From Ecdyonurus torrentis (lineage: Eukaryota; Arthropoda; Insecta; Ephemeroptera; Heptageniidae), in contig OX439137.1 in assembly GCA_949318235.1 (NCBI GenBank), forward strand, positions 19,447,202 to 19,511,201: a stretch of 64,000 nt of DNA. The letters are read 5' to 3'. The translations under genes and the position numbers were made by a program. Below, one piece after another: positions 1 through 12,787 of the stretch (position 1 is its first letter; each line of letters starts with the position of its first letter). Under the pieces are notes generated by a model. That model made no database searches. It saw only the letters and a list, made by a program, of their open reading frames with translations, and was not told the DNA's origin.

Positions 1-840
1 ATACGTATGTTAGGTTTTAATTTTGATTGAGCACTTATTTGTACCCTGTATCCTCACATTTTTTTTAAGTGGAAAATTCAAAATTCAAAATATTTATTAA
101 GTTTTCAGTTGTACTAAAAATTGTTTCTGAAAGTCAATAAAAATTTCTGAAAAATTGAAAAAATAAAAAAAATGTTGTTAAAAACTTATTTTTATTATCA
201 AAATCTTAACCAAATTTTTTGTTGTTATAAATTTATTATTTATGTTGTTATGGTTACGTGCATGGACAAAAATAAATACTTAATAATTATGCTAGCTCAT
301 TTTTAACACAATTTCTTCAATGCAGCATAATCTATTCTATATAAAATACACTTCATTATATTCTGTAGTACACATGATTGTGGTAACATTTATTTTACCA
401 TTCAAAATCAACGCGTGTTTGTCTTAAAAGAATTCATGTTCGTAATCTCAGTTTTTTGTGCTCCAAACCACGAAAAAAAGACGATCAACGAATGCTTTAA
501 ATGGAACAGAGCATTTTTTTTAAAGTATGAAAACAAAGTTTACGAACGAATTAGAATAACACTGCATATTTTGCGTAAGATTTTGAAAGTTTAAACACTA
601 TCAAAATCTTGTGTATATCAATGTTGTTCTAATTTAGCATTAGTACGATAATGTCATGCAACGTAAATTACGTAATTGATTACATGGTGTAAGCAGAGTG
701 AGCCTTATCAGACATGCGTATAGTTGAAGGCCTAAATATATATTGTGATAATTTAATTTTAATAATGTTTCTAACGAAAATATATATTTTACTATAAATA
801 AGAAATATTTCTTGTAAGGAATAAAAAAAGGATTATTTTG
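1..840. other. AT-rich non-coding DNA with MITE fragments
   Basis: No open frame or splice-bounded exon is seen here. The stretch near 270-350 carries the TATGCT/GCATAA-rich repeat found all over the window. 415-600 is an imperfect inverted repeat whose ends read like TTCGTAA...TTACGAA, related to the elements at 10010-10150 and 23862-23970. It would lie in an intron or upstream region of the lola-like gene. Confidence 0.5.
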
Positions 841-876
841 TCTTTTATTTTTTGCCTTTTGTTTCTTTGCTGAAGT

Positions 877-1030
<154 letters not shown>

Positions 1031-1366
1031 CGTATTGATCTCTCCCTGTTCTATACTCCTCTCTCTTTCTCTCTTATTTTCTTTTTTCTTACATTTTATC
1101 CTTCTCTTCTCTTCCTTCACATTTCACTTCACCGTTTTCTTCGTCTTATTCTGTATAGACAAAAAAGAGGATTCTAACAAAGGGTGGGTACTCTCAACAG
1201 CAAAAATATTTTACCTTCGTCAGCAGATTCAAAAAAACTTGACAACAAATTCTAACAAAATACGAAACGTAAAATTTTGGGGTGCAAAGGGGTCTATGGG
1301 TAAAGCGCGCTAGCCAGCTGCTCGAGAAAACCCCTAATTTTCTTTAGCATTTCAAACCCCTGTTTT

Positions 1367-1370
<4 letters not shown>

Positions 1371-1425
<55 letters not shown>
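1371..1425. repeat. poly-T tract
   Basis: An uninterrupted T run of about 54 bases. Comparable homopolymer runs occur at 6837-6880, 14032-14067, 16278-16320 (A), 27351-27392 and 40028-40053 (A). Confidence 0.95.
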
Positions 1426-1427
<2 letters not shown>

Positions 1428-1659
1428 GCGTCAAGACTAGAAATTCAAATGAGGAAACTAATCACTCTTTTCCGTGTTTTATGCTTATTAAAAAATATAT
1501 TAATATAAAATCACGCAGTAAAATTTTGTGTATATCCACCATCTTGGTGATTATCTAACATAAGAAAGTATAGGAATAATAGAACATGACCTAATACACT
1601 CAATTTGTATTCATATACGATAAGAGTATAATGTGTATAAAAAAATACGTATGTTAAAA

Positions 1660-1890
1660 ATCAAAATTTCAAATAGCAACATAAAATAAATACGTAATAA
1701 TTATGCTATAGCCCATTTACAGCACAATTCGTTCAATATAGCATAATTAATGCTATATAATTACTATGTTACAATAGCATAAATATTATGTTATTCTGCA
1801 TAACTATTTATTCTGTTCTAATAGTATAGTATTTATGCTATAATGACATAAATACAGCATAAATTTCGTTAATTATTCTTCCCATGCAAA
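1660..1890. mobile_element. TATGCT/GCATAA-rich MITE-like repeat
   Basis: A copy of the commonest repeat in the window: AT-rich, with many short TATGCT and AGCATAA units in both directions and ends that read like TACGTAAT. Other copies or pieces are near 280-350, 6590-6740, 7500-7690, 9530-9610, 10180-10640, 14920-15070, 28970-29010, 30160-30235, 30630-30720, 44690-44850, 45235-45450, 47940-48130, 57400-57430, 60830-60980 and 62085-62280. No coding capacity. MITE status is inferred from copy number, shortness and internal dyad symmetry. Confidence 0.7.

Positions 1891-1900
<10 letters not shown>

Positions 1901-1973
<73 letters not shown>
1901..1973. repeat. (AT)n microsatellite
   Basis: About 70 bases of perfect AT dinucleotides, directly beside the TATGCT repeat copy. 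Confidence 0.97.
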
Positions 1974-1980
<7 letters not shown>

Positions 1981-2399
1981 AAAGGAAATATCTTTAAATA
2001 ATATATATTATTCATTTTTATTATTGTTGTTGTTTAATGGCTAATTGTTCTATGGAAATATATTATGTATATTTTGAATGAATGAAATTGCTCATAATTT
2101 TAATGATTTTGTATACAAACGTTTCCGATTATATTATATGTAATGACGACATTTTTTTTTATATATGTCAAACATATTTCCGTTGATAATAAATATTAGC
2201 AATTCAATATAAATAAAAATTACTGATAAATATTGGATCGACCTATTAGAACATTTGTCGTTGTTGTCATCTAGCTTTTTTTTTTTTTTTTTTTTTTGCT
2301 TTCCTTTCCTTGCTTTGCTTTCCCCACAAAAGAAAATCTGAGTAAACAACTTTAATTTTGAATGAAGGCTATTTATCCTTGGCTATCAACTCATTTCAC

Positions 2400-2750
2400 T
2401 GAAAAAAAAATGTTTCTTCAAATTCACTCAGTCAGTTATATTTGAAAATTACAATATACACACAAATTTTCTTCAGTTACGAATCCTAACTTATTTGAGA
2501 TAAATACTTTTGAGTTATTATGAGCAGCTAAAATAATGCATTTTAGCAAATTATTAAAAATAGCTAATTCAACTTAAAATAGCTGAAAATAACTGAAAAC
2601 AACTCTAAACAACTTAAAATAGCTATATTGTTAATAATTTGCTAAAATGCATTATTTTAGCTGCTCATAATAACTCAAATGTGTTTATCTTAAATACGTT
2701 AGGATTCGTAACTATAGTAATGCACTTTTTTTTTAGTGTATGTTTATTTC
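2400..2750. mobile_element. Palindromic MITE (GAATCCTAACTTA arms)
   Basis: The left arm (ACGAATCCTAACTTATTTGA, then a block around AGCTAAAATAATGCATTTTA) is repeated inverted in the right arm, ending TAGGATTCGT near 2706. The middle holds AACTTAAAATAGC units. Related copies lie at 56776-57385 and 60965-61245. The ends resemble CACT(C)TAAAAA/TTTTTAGAGTG in the other copies. No coding capacity. Confidence 0.8.
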
Positions 2751-2842
2751 GATATAACTAAAGTAGAAAGAATTATTGTGAAAATATAGTCTCTCTATTG
2801 ACTATTTCCTTTCCAAGTCGGTCACCTGCTGCCTTAAAGAAA

Positions 2843-3172
2843 TAGACCAGAGAAAAACATAAGTATTTATATAACAAAACACTTGATGGGACTTAGATAA
2901 ATAACTTTAGTTTGTCTCAAAACCCAACTGTAGATCCGTAGCAGTGATCAGAAATTTCGATTTATGCAACGCGCACAACATTTTTATACTAATTTTTGCA
3001 TATTTCTGACGTCATAAACATAAAATTTCCCGCAAATTGCATACTTAACAGTTTTTTCACGCTCTCTTGTGGGGCTCGTGGTAAAAATTGTCAACAGTTT
3101 TGAAGATCCCATTTCGTGTTTATTCATTAAAAAGCACATTTTGTTTTATGTGGTCTATGGCTTTAAAGGAAA
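2843..3172 (+). mobile_element. MITE with ATAGACCA-type terminal repeats, copy 1
   Basis: The element begins AATAGACCAGAG and ends GTGGTCTATGG, giving short inverted ends. Inside are a TGACGTCA site and the phrase CACGCTCTCTTGTGGGGC. Close copies are at 38818-39135 and 50957-51298 in the same orientation and 56828-57150 inverted. The small open frame across it (3069-3251) is not a gene. Confidence 0.85.
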
Positions 3173-3304
3173 TATATATATATTGATACTATGTACATTA
3201 TGTATATTGATACTAGATGTACTTTTTTTTCTCAGTGTAGCTCGTATCTAGGTTTGTGATAAAGTGAAATACATTTGCCCGTTCTTACCGTGAAGAAGAT
3301 GAAT

Positions 3305-3306
<2 letters not shown>

Positions 3307-3346
<40 letters not shown>

Positions 3347-3352
3347 TTCTCT
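3307..3352. repeat. short (CT)n microsatellite
   Basis: CT dinucleotide array with two T interruptions toward its end. Confidence 0.9.
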
Positions 3353-3999
3353 CTGTATACTTCTGGTGATTTATGGACATTTTTATCTAACATACATATA
3401 AAACTAAGTTTATTTAACTCAAGTTTTTTGAGTTGAAAATTTATATAACTTGCAATAAAAGCATAGTTTATAATGTAACATAAAAAAATACGCCTAATAG
3501 AACAAAAATAAATTAAAAACGATTTTAAAAATAATTGAACTGTAAATTCTACTTGTTATTGTTGTATAGAGTTTTATTATCTTATTTTGTGAAAATAAGG
3601 CCATAAAAAATTGTGCACTATTTTTATATCTGCCATATTTTAAGTCAATCACAACTTATTATTATTTTAGTTTTTGCAGTTTTAAAAATATAGCATCCTT
3701 TTTTTTTTAGCTCGATTCACTGCAAATAATAATAATAATATAGGTTGTGAAAATGACTTCTTCAACCCACCCCCATGGTTAAGAGCAACCGTAAATAGGG
3801 GTAACGTGCACTAATTTTGTAGTTTTTCGCAATCATCTTGATGGCAATTCTTGTATTTTTACAGACTTTAAAATTAATATTTCTAACACATTCAAATTCA
3901 CCCTTTACCGATAGTTTGTTTTATTTTAATTATATTGAATTTAAATACATTTTTCTCGGCTCATATAGTAATAGGATAAACTTAAAAATTTGCCCCATT

Positions 4000-4165
4000 A
4001 AGGTAGAGCAGTGGTAAAAATATCGCGTTTTTATTGTGACAGCGACAGTAAACTAGCACTCTGATTGGCTAGAGGGAACCCACTAACCAATCAGAGAGCT
4101 AGTTTACTATCGCTATCACAATGAAAACGTGATATTTTTATCACTTTCTCTACCTTATCAAGTAT
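4000..4165. mobile_element. Short palindromic MITE
   Basis: Arms AAGGTAGAG...GGTAAAAATATC and GATATTTTTATCAC...CTACCTTA are inverted copies. The central parts CTCTGATTGGCTAG and ACTAACCAATCAGAG pair as well. Near-complete dyad symmetry over about 160 bases, no coding capacity. Confidence 0.8.
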
Positions 4166-4377
4166 TCTAAACAAAGTGATAACTTGTGAAATTGAACCTT
4201 TGTCTACATAACAGGTTTTCTTCTTAATTTGTGAGTTTGAAACTAAATTATAAAGGTTTCACAATCAATCAATCAATCAATCAATCAATGGAATGGGTTG
4301 ATTCTACGTAACCGACTCACCTTACTTGTAGCTACAATTAAAATCTTATTTTCTTTGAAAGCTATACTAAAGATGGT

Positions 4378-4682
4378 ATTTTTAAAATGCGTAGAACATC
4401 TTGAACAAAAAACATATCTAATAGCATAACATACCTAAATATCAACGTTGATTTAGCCGGAGTCATTGATTTCTTATTTATTTTCTACTCACAATATATC
4501 AGCTACGGGTTTGTGACGTCACAGCTCACTAGTCTACGTGCAGGGAAACAGGCGGGCTGTGACGTCAAACAGCCACTTTGTGAATGTAAAATAAATTAGA
4601 AATCAATGACTCCTGCCAAATCAACATTGATATTTAGGATATTAGACATGTTTTTTGTTCATGGTATTCTACGCCTTTAACA
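4378..4682. mobile_element. Palindromic MITE (GGAGTCATTGATTTC family), copy 1
   Basis: Inverted arms carry GTAGAACATCTTGAACAAAA, CAACGTTGATTTAGCC and GGAGTCATTGATTTC on the left, with their complements on the right. The centre has two TGACGTCA-like sites flanking CAGCTCAC. Related copies are at 26638-26972 and 55255-55512. Confidence 0.85.
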
Positions 4683-5277
4683 TTCACACATATTTATATT
4701 GCACCACCTTTCTGTAGCCTCACAAACTAGGGAGAAAACTTGTAAAGTAGACAACCTGCCCTACAATTTCTATTTTAGACCTGAAATTTGTTACATACAT
4801 GAATTCCAATTTTTACAATTTCTAAACCACAGTTTGTGAGGGTATACAAAAGTGACATGAAATGTGTACATATGATGGTCCCATCTCATCTGAAATCTTT
4901 ATTATAAAATATTAAAAATAACAAAGAAAAACAAAAACAAAACAAGAGTCGAGAAATGGTGTATAGACTAAAAGATCTATCGGTAAAGGTGTAACTCAAT
5001 GTAACTTTAGATAATGTAGGGTGGAAAAAATTAATTTAATACCTCATTTATTTATTTATTTATTTTTTTTTTTTTTTTTTACGGCACTCGCACAAAATCT
5101 CTAGACATGAAATTATCTACCACTGCCTTACTTAATCTCCAAAGTTAAATTGTTTTATAATATTGGTCTTGGTTATTATTAATAAATAAATTAAAAAATA
5201 AATTAAACATATTAAATATTATTATTTTAATTATTTTATTTTATATTGTTGATTTTGTTATGTTTGTTTTGATATAG

Positions 5278-5549
5278 AATATTTGGAGGACGAGTACTAT
5301 ACTTCAGGGGATACTTCGTGGGATGATAGCACTACAGCACCAGTGAGAAAACAAGTTTTATCAGGTCGCAATGTGTACCAATGCTCCACGTGTCCTAAAT
5401 ATTATCTCAATAAAAACTCTTTAATGAGACATATTCGATATCAGTGTAATGTTACCCCGAAATTTGAATGTCATATTTGTACTGCAAGATTTCCACATAA
5501 TTTTAGTTTAAAGAAACATTATAAAGCAGTTCATGGGGTGGATTATTAA
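5278..5549 (+). CDS. lola-like alternative 3' terminal exon 1 (paired C2HC/C2H2 zinc fingers)
   Basis: This is a terminal exon, not a whole gene. It follows a TTTGATATAG acceptor ending at 5277 and stays open to the TAA at 5547-5549, coding about 90 residues. It starts in mid-codon and needs one base from the upstream exon. It carries two zinc fingers. The first is C2HC (C-x2-C-x12-H-x4-C, with YLNKNSLMRHI), the second classical C2H2 (C-x2-C-x12-H-x4-H, with CHICTARFPHNFSLKKH). A C2HC finger followed by C2H2 just before the stop is the signature of the interchangeable 3' exons of Drosophila lola, whose common BTB exons splice to many such ends to make transcription factors with different DNA binding. 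By inference the BTB exons lie left of the window. No upstream ATG belongs to it. A separate small zinc-finger gene is less likely because no start is present. Confidence 0.82.
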
Positions 5550-5615
5550 ATTTAAATAATTATAGATGTTATTTAGTGAAGAAAAATAAGGACTACTATA
5601 GAAAAAAATACAGGG

Positions 5616-5872
5616 TGGCATATTTTAAAAGAAGACATCATTCTGAATCGATAGATTTTCTAATTTTTGAGTTAATTAATTTTTTAAAGTCCTGAAATAA
5701 CGTCACGGGGTTGGTAACTTTTTTCCTATATGCCCATATGCATAAGTTACCGACCGTGACGTCATTTTTCGATGCTCAAAAATTTATTAAAAATAAGCAA
5801 TGGACTCAAAAATAAGAAATTCGCGTATTAATCGCGCTATAATTTCAATATTATAGGCTTGTTTGTAAAACT
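5616..5872. mobile_element. Palindromic MITE (GACGTCACGGT family), copy 1
   Basis: Arms (AGAAGACATCATTCTGAATCG / TTAATCGCGC...) flank an inner palindrome in which AACGTCACGGGGTTGGTAACT pairs with AGTTACCGACCGTGACGTC. Other copies: 9643-9925, 23975-24232, 34250-34525, 41905-42215, 43340-43595 and a split copy at 57460-57530 plus 57905-58080. Every copy has a TGACGTCA-like half-site on each side of the hairpin centre. Confidence 0.88.
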
Positions 5873-6832
5873 TTTTTTTACTTTGCTCTCCCTCGAAAAT
5901 GCGCTATCATATCATTATTTGGCTATCTTAATTTTTTTTATTTTTAAACTAAAAAAAAAAAGTTATCGAACAAGGTTATAATTATGAGAAAAATAGTGGT
6001 CGAGTTCAAATGATGGAAATTTAATCTTCGTAAAAAATAAACATAAAAATTCATGAAGACAACCCCAGAACTAAAAATTAGAAAGTTAATCGCGCCTTTT
6101 TCTACACCGCCTATGATTGGCTTGCGCATTACAACCATAACATCCATTAAAAAAAAACTGAATCTGAAGTAAATTGATAGCGTTCCAATAAATATAACCG
6201 CTATTATATTTTCACATGTAATTCCATTGATAGTATTGTTACATTTAAACATAGAATTAAATATAAAGTGATGAAATAATAAACATGTATTTTTATATAA
6301 TTATATTGTTATACGTAACTGTATGAAACAAAATTTAAAATATAAATGATGATTTAACTACAATTAAATAGAGGATTAATATTTTAATTAAGACATACTT
6401 CTTTTTTTTACCAAATTTTATTCTTTATTTAATCGTCTAATATTTTTATTTAATTTTGAATGTTGAAATTTTTCAACTAAAGTCGTGTCCACACGTTACA
6501 ATGTTTTTCATAAATTTGATTGTAGATGGGAAAAATTATAATTAAAAAAATTATCGAGCATTTTCAAATATTTTAATTCAATAATAGCTAGAACGTAATT
6601 TATGCTGTATTGATTTCATAAAGCAAAAAAATTGATACTTTTTATATATTGCATAATAATTATGCTGTACTACATTTGTTTTCTGTGCACCAGGACCATT
6701 ATTTAATATAGCATAAATTATGTTAGTATGAATATGAATAAATGTTGCTGAAAATTAAGTATAGCGGGAAGAAAACGTTTTTTTTTTTTCTCCCGTGAAC
6801 GATAGCATCGATTGTATATTTTTTTGAACCTC

Positions 6833-6883
<51 letters not shown>

Positions 6884-8632
6884 CCCCGTAAAGACGATTA
6901 TTTAATTTAAAATTTGGTATCTTAAAATGTTAAAAAATTTGGTGATGTGATGCTGACGATTTTGATTTAAAAAAAAGAGTCAAAGTTTAGACTTTATTGT
7001 TATTGTTTTTAAATTAGTATTTTGCAAATTAATTAAAAAAGTATTTTCCATTAATTAATTAATTATTATATAGTTAAACACTGACAAATGTTAATTATGT
7101 GTATTTAGACTTTAAAAATATATACTGCCTATAATTTCAAAAATGTATAATTTTAGTATTTGTTTTGATATAAATAAAATAAGTTTTGTAAGAATAATTT
7201 TTTTTATTTCTATACCGAAGGGAATAAAATTTAAAGATATTTAAAATTTATTTGTGATCAATAATCTATTAAGACTGCTATGTTTGATTTTTTTTTTTTT
7301 TTTTTTTTTTAGTTTTTATTAAATTGATTGATTTATTTGTTTTAAAATTACTGCGATAGAAACAAAAACAGAACTTAAAACCTTACTTTATATAGGTACA
7401 GATTCGTCTTTAAAATTTAGGGATAATAGCAGAAGTCCAATAGCTACAAAATTTTGATCGAAACTTGCTGTAATTTTGTAATTGTAAAGCTTATTATGTC
7501 CACTAATATTTAATTATATTACGTAATTTATGCTGCACAGCAAACATACTGCTATTTTGGAAATGCTATGCTACATAACTATTATGCAATGTAACATTAA
7601 CGCTGTGTAAGCATACATTATGCTGTTATGTGAATAGCTGAAATGTAGCTATAGTATAAATATTACGTATTTATTTTGTAATGCAAGCGTATATTTACAT
7701 TGAAATCGTGTAAATGGTTATACGAAATAATATACAAACAGTTTGAAAAACGTGTTTGTTAGAAAACTACCCCAAGTTGTGCATCGCTACGGTTCAAGTA
7801 AGGGGTTAGATGCACTAAGGGGATGCACTGTAAGATAGGGGAGGGAGAAAGTAAATCGATAAAGTGCATCTTTTGTTGTGTTGCATAGCAACCCTCTATC
7901 TAGTTTCTCCACCCCTCTTGCTAACTGTATGGCTGCCGGCGTGCAGACGTGAAATCAAAGAATCTTCTCGTTCTTCAACCCTTATTTGGTACACTGAAAG
8001 AATGATCCTCTCATGTTTATGATGAAATATTTAGAGTGCGCAGGGTTGAATTGGCTATAGTTGAAACCCAGTCGGCAATTAAGGTCTATGGGGTCACTTT
8101 TGGGTCATTCCCCGATTGAAAATCTGCAGTTTTAATTTTTCAATTGTTGTAGTTAGCAATAAAATCAATTGAAATTTTTTGATGATTGCATTTTTTTTTT
8201 CAAAAGATTTGCTTTTCTTCAACGACTACAATTGTAATTTTAAATGGACTTTTTTTTCCCAAAGAAACAATAGTAATTTTTCGAAAATCACTTTTTTTAA
8301 TGAGAATGGTTTTTCTTCCAAAATTATATATTTTTGTTGATATCTATACGCTACCTGTGTACAGCCTATTCAAATCAAATGTAATCATAACCTTGGAAAA
8401 AATATCTTAAAGTAATAAATGGTAATAATAAATTATTGAGCACGAAATATTGATGTGATACGTAAATCACAATTCGTCCAAATAAGATTGGATGATAGTG
8501 TTACTTTTTTCTTATGATTACCACATAGAAAACTGTGCTGATACTGCACGCAATTACAATATCTTTGCAGTTGATATTTTGGTCTCTCAGTGTTAATGTT
8601 TTTTGTATGGTGGAAAATGAATTGAATAGCAT

Positions 8633-8664
<32 letters not shown>

Positions 8665-9642
8665 TTTTTATTTTTTTACACTTTGAGAAAAATACATTTT
8701 TTTTCTTAGCAACGAAAATGTTAATTATACAAAATACACCTGATTTGATTTATTTTTCTTCAAAGTAATTTCACCTAGAGTTCAGCCCAACTGAGTATTG
8801 TTATAACGTGTGTGCATGGATTGCATTGTTGGTGAAGCAAGCGCATTCTTTGGTAATTATTTTTTTTCTCTTTATCTAACTTTATTTATATATTTGTAGT
8901 GTGAAACCTTTTTTTTCCTTTTTTTTTTCCTTTTTTTTTTTTTTTTTTAATTGAACATTTTTTTTTGAGTGGATTTTTGTAGTGTTTTTGCATTTTTTTG
9001 AAAATTTAGATATTTTGTATTGTTAGAATATTTTACCATTACAGGGATGATATTTACATTGCATTGATGGCATTTTGAAAGAACTTATCAAAATCTTGGT
9101 CACTTTTTTTTAATCTCTCTCTTTTTTTTTTTTTTTTTTTTTTTTAATTTGCTAAGTTTCGTGTTAAAAATAAATTAAGAATTATTTAAATAAAATTTAT
9201 AATTATGAATTACGTTGTACACCATGAGTGTTTATTGAATAAAATGAATGAATATTTATATGTTATATGAATTAACAAAAGTAAATTAAAAATATGGATG
9301 AGAGAAATAAATCATTTAAAAACATTTTGTTATCAGGATAAAATAAAATTATAAAGAAATTTTAAAATTGATTTTCTCCGAAAATTTAAAAAAATAAATC
9401 ATAAAAGTTTACTTTATCATAATTAAGACCTGATTCGAATTATAAGAATTGTGGGGCCCAATATTTTGCTTTTTGAGAAAACTATTAAAGCCCTCATAAT
9501 AAGAATAGTAACTTTTTAAATGCCATCAGTGTTCACGGTTAAAATAAATTACGTAATTTAGGCTACAAATAAATCATATATATCATAAATATTATGCTAT
9601 TTTATATAGAATGAGGGAGACTTAAAAATAATGGGTTATTTT
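5873..9642. other. Intronic or intergenic AT-rich stretch with repeats
   Basis: No exon is recognised between the two zinc-finger exons. Visible items are TATGCT-repeat copies at 6590-6740 and 7500-7690, poly-T runs at 6837-6880, 7289-7310, 8938-8949 and 9123-9145, and an A run at 8633-8659. A less AT-rich patch at 7770-7960 contains GTTGCATAGCAAC but has no open frame. The small frames at 8186-8410 and 8535-8768 are AT-rich noise. Confidence 0.5.
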
Positions 9643-9925
9643 ATTTCATATTCTGAAATATATATTCTCATATATAGACTGAATCGATTGATATGCGAAT
9701 TTCTATTTTTGGATTATATTTAGTATTTTTATTTAATTTTTGAAAATCGAAAAAGGACGTCACGGTTGGTAACTTATGCTTGTGGGAAAGAGTTGCTAAC
9801 CGTAATGTCATTTCGCGACTTTCAAAAATTAAATAAAAATACTTAATGAATTCAAAAATTATAACTTTGCATATATGTATCGATTCAGGATGCTGTTCTT
9901 TTTTTAGAATATGAAATAAAATTAA
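9643..9925. mobile_element. Palindromic MITE (GACGTCACGGT family), copy 2
   Basis: Same family as 5616-5872. The arms carry TATTTAATTTTTGAAAATCG and its complement, and the centre GACGTCACGGTTGGTAACTT pairs with GTTGCTAACCGTAATGTCAT. Confidence 0.88.
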
Positions 9926-10179
9926 GCTCTAGAATTTTGCTTGGTATCCTCATTGCATTAATATGCTGCACAACATATTGTACCGAGTCCAAATGAAAAA
10001 ACTGCCTTATTATCATTGTTCGTAGACCCTGATTTTCTATATGTTCCAAACCACGAAAACATGATGAAAACGTAATGTTTTTTAAATAGAATTTTGCATT
10101 TTTTTTTTTTTTTTTTGATCAAGAAACAGGTTTTACGAATATCATTATTAGGCTTATAAGAATATATCAGCTTTTCATT

Positions 10180-10640
10180 TGGATTTGGTGCAATATAGCA
10201 TATTATATGCTGATTTATGCATTACTATACAATTATTTACGTAATTATTCTAGAACATTTTTAGCACAATTTTGTTCAATACCGCATAATCTATGCTATA
10301 TATTACATAATAAATATGCTACATAGTATCAATATTATGTTATACAGCGTATATAATTGTGTTGTTTAAATGTAGTATCATTTATACTACACGGAAAGAA
10401 TAAATTAAGTAATTTATGCTGCATTTATAGCATAAATATGGTTAAATTAAAATAAAATAAATATTTTTTGCTGTACAACATAATATCTATGCTTTGTATC
10501 ATTAATTATTATGATATATAGGATAAATTATGCTGCATTGAACAAATTGTGCTGAAAATAAGCTATAGCATAATTATTACGTATTTATTTTTGTCCGTGT
10601 AAAGTGACATAAATATAGCATAAATTACGTAAGTTCGACT
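10180..10640. mobile_element. Clustered TATGCT/GCATAA MITE copies
   Basis: Several back-to-back copies or rearranged pieces of the TATGCT repeat run right up to the zinc-finger exon that begins at 10698. The repeat therefore supplies much of the upstream intron end, though not the acceptor itself. Confidence 0.65.
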
Positions 10641-10697
10641 ATTCAGTGCCCATGATGTTACTGTCTCTACAACAGGATGTTATAATTGTGTTCTCAG

Positions 10698-11005
10698 GAA
10701 CTGTATTACGTCGTGGTCTAAAGATGGAGCCCCTGGATGCCCTCAATCTACCCAGCTTGGCCTCAGCCCTGGCTCACATCCGAGGACTAGGACCACCGTT
10801 CCCGTGTCACCGGTGTGGACGTCTCTATAACCACAAATGTAACTTGATGCGACATCTGAGGTTGGAGTGTGGGGTGAGACCGAGGTTCGAATGTATGTGG
10901 TGTACCAAGAAGTTCAAACACAGACATCATCTCAGGGACCATCAGAGGACTCACTTTAATCAGGCAGACTCGGCAGCAGTCACTACGCACGTGAAAATGG
11001 AATAA
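10698..11005 (+). CDS. lola-like alternative 3' terminal exon 2 (paired C2HC/C2H2 zinc fingers)
   Basis: A second terminal exon of the same kind. The acceptor GTGTTCTCAG ends at 10697, the exon again needs one upstream base (same phase as the exon at 5278), and the stop is at 11003-11005. It codes about 102 residues: a linker with MEPLDALNLPSLASALAH, then a C2HC finger (C-x2-C-x12-H-x4-C, YNHKCNLMRHLRLEC), a CGVRPRFEC joint, a C2H2 finger (C-x2-C-x12-H-x3-H, FKHRHHLRDHQRTH) and a short tail. The RHLRLECG..P.FEC phrase is typical of lola-class exons. It is GC-richer than its surroundings, as expected of a conserved exon. A possible AATAAA lies at 11221. The in-frame ATGs upstream of the acceptor (for example 10646) are not the start in this model. 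Identical phase supports mutually exclusive use with the exon at 5278. Confidence 0.87.
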
Positions 11006-11331
11006 AAACTGACGGTAAAAATATCACATTGATGTATTCGTATGCGTATAATTTATAAACACTAGAAAATGAGCGTTGAATGTTAATGTACAGTCATTTT
11101 ACTAAAAATATTATTTCTATTGGCTTATGGCCATACAATGCAATCAGATGGCGATTTCAGTTGCAGCAAAACGGCATTTAAATGCATGTTATTTCCATAT
11201 GCCAATAGAAATCCATTCATAAATAAAAAGGCTGTACACTCTTTTGCAATGTATTAGATATTGTTGAATATTCGACCTGTTAAAGGTTGTTTTTATTAAA
11301 TATTTATTCTTACCAGCGTCGATCAAATTTA

Positions 11332-11410
<79 letters not shown>

Positions 11411-11667
11411 ATATAATATAATATTCATATATAATATATATGAAGTAAAAAAATTCAACTGATTTTAGAACGATATAAAAATTAAATATGTTAATAATTT
11501 TTATACGACTGAATAAATTGAAATTTAGTTAAAACTTTTTTTTAAACTATCAGACTTAAATTTTTAAATATGTAGTTTTTTTTCAATAGAATTAAAAAAA
11601 ATTAATAAAACTTCAACTTATCAAAAAATTCTAAAAAAAAAAATAATAATAATAAAAATTAAATTTA

Positions 11668-11711
<44 letters not shown>

Positions 11712-12785
11712 AAACACAATACTAAAATGTTGTAACATTTCCAGGTGGTGAAGCAGAAAGTAACTCAAAGTTACTTGTCTTACGATGATCAGCCAAGCTG
11801 AATTATTCATCGTCACCACGAATGAAATTTAAGAAACCAACTTGATGTTCTTCTCTTTCTTCATGTGCCATCCACGTTCGTAAAGTGAACCCTCAATTGT
11901 TGTGCCATCATATACATGTTCGTAAACCTCTTCTCTACCTCAAACAAACAAAATGCTCATCCTCCCTAAGTAATTAACAAAAAAATGTATAATAAAATCA
12001 GCAGCATAGAGGTACGTTAAAAGGATATATTGGAAGTCAAAATCGTAATTAAATAAAAAGATTTTTGTTTTCTATAACACTGATGAGAACTTCATATGGT
12101 TGGTGGACTAATTAAATCAGTTGTGATGATAGTTATTTAGTTACAGTAACCTTTGTGTTGGTTCTTGCTAACCATTAAAATGAGTTGAAATAAAAGCCAT
12201 ATAGTAAAAGTATGTTTTTGTTTTTTGTTTTTTTTTTGTTTTTAGTGCTTTAATATTTTAATGTCAAAACTTGTTGTTTTGATTTTTTTATAATTTTTTT
12301 AATATAGTTAATAAATATGCAAAAATGAGAATTTTTTAATACCACGCTACAACTTTTTTTTTTTTTTTTTTTTTTTTACTTACAAATATAAAAATGATGA
12401 TTCGACTTTCAATATCCTTGTTTGTTTGCAAGAATTGATTGGTCTTGTTTTATCGTAAATTACGTAAAATATGCCAGTATAATAAAGTAAGTGAGTTCAC
12501 GTAATTTATGTAATTAAAACAAGATTTACTTTAAAGATATAATTATATATAAAATAAAAATAAAAATGTGTGATATTTTTGAAGTTAATTTACTATATTT
12601 TGAAATAAAGTTACCAAATATTGAAGTTTAAAAAAATATAGTAAAATTTAGCTTCTATTTTTAAAATCAATTCTACAAAATTGGACGTTATGAAAACAAC
12701 AACATAATATGAGTCTTTTTATCTCGTATAATTATATAGTTTGGTGAAACTCATATATGAGTACAGAGGAAAATATATATAAAAG
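11006..12785. other. Non-coding stretch downstream of the zinc-finger exons
   Basis: Holds the likely 3' UTR and poly(A) region of the second terminal exon, an (AT)n array at 11334-11405, and poly-T runs at 11670-11707 and 12354-12377. No further zinc-finger exon or other gene is seen. Confidence 0.5.
11334..11406. repeat. (AT)n microsatellite
   Basis: About 70 bases of perfect AT repeats followed by ATAAT variants. Confidence 0.97.
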
Positions 12786-12787
12786 AT

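Noticed and set aside
7880..7896. GTTGCATAGCAAC as an X-box
   Set aside because: It has a perfect GTTGC/GCAAC dyad, but the spacing and sixth base do not fit the RFX consensus, and no ciliary gene is adjacent.
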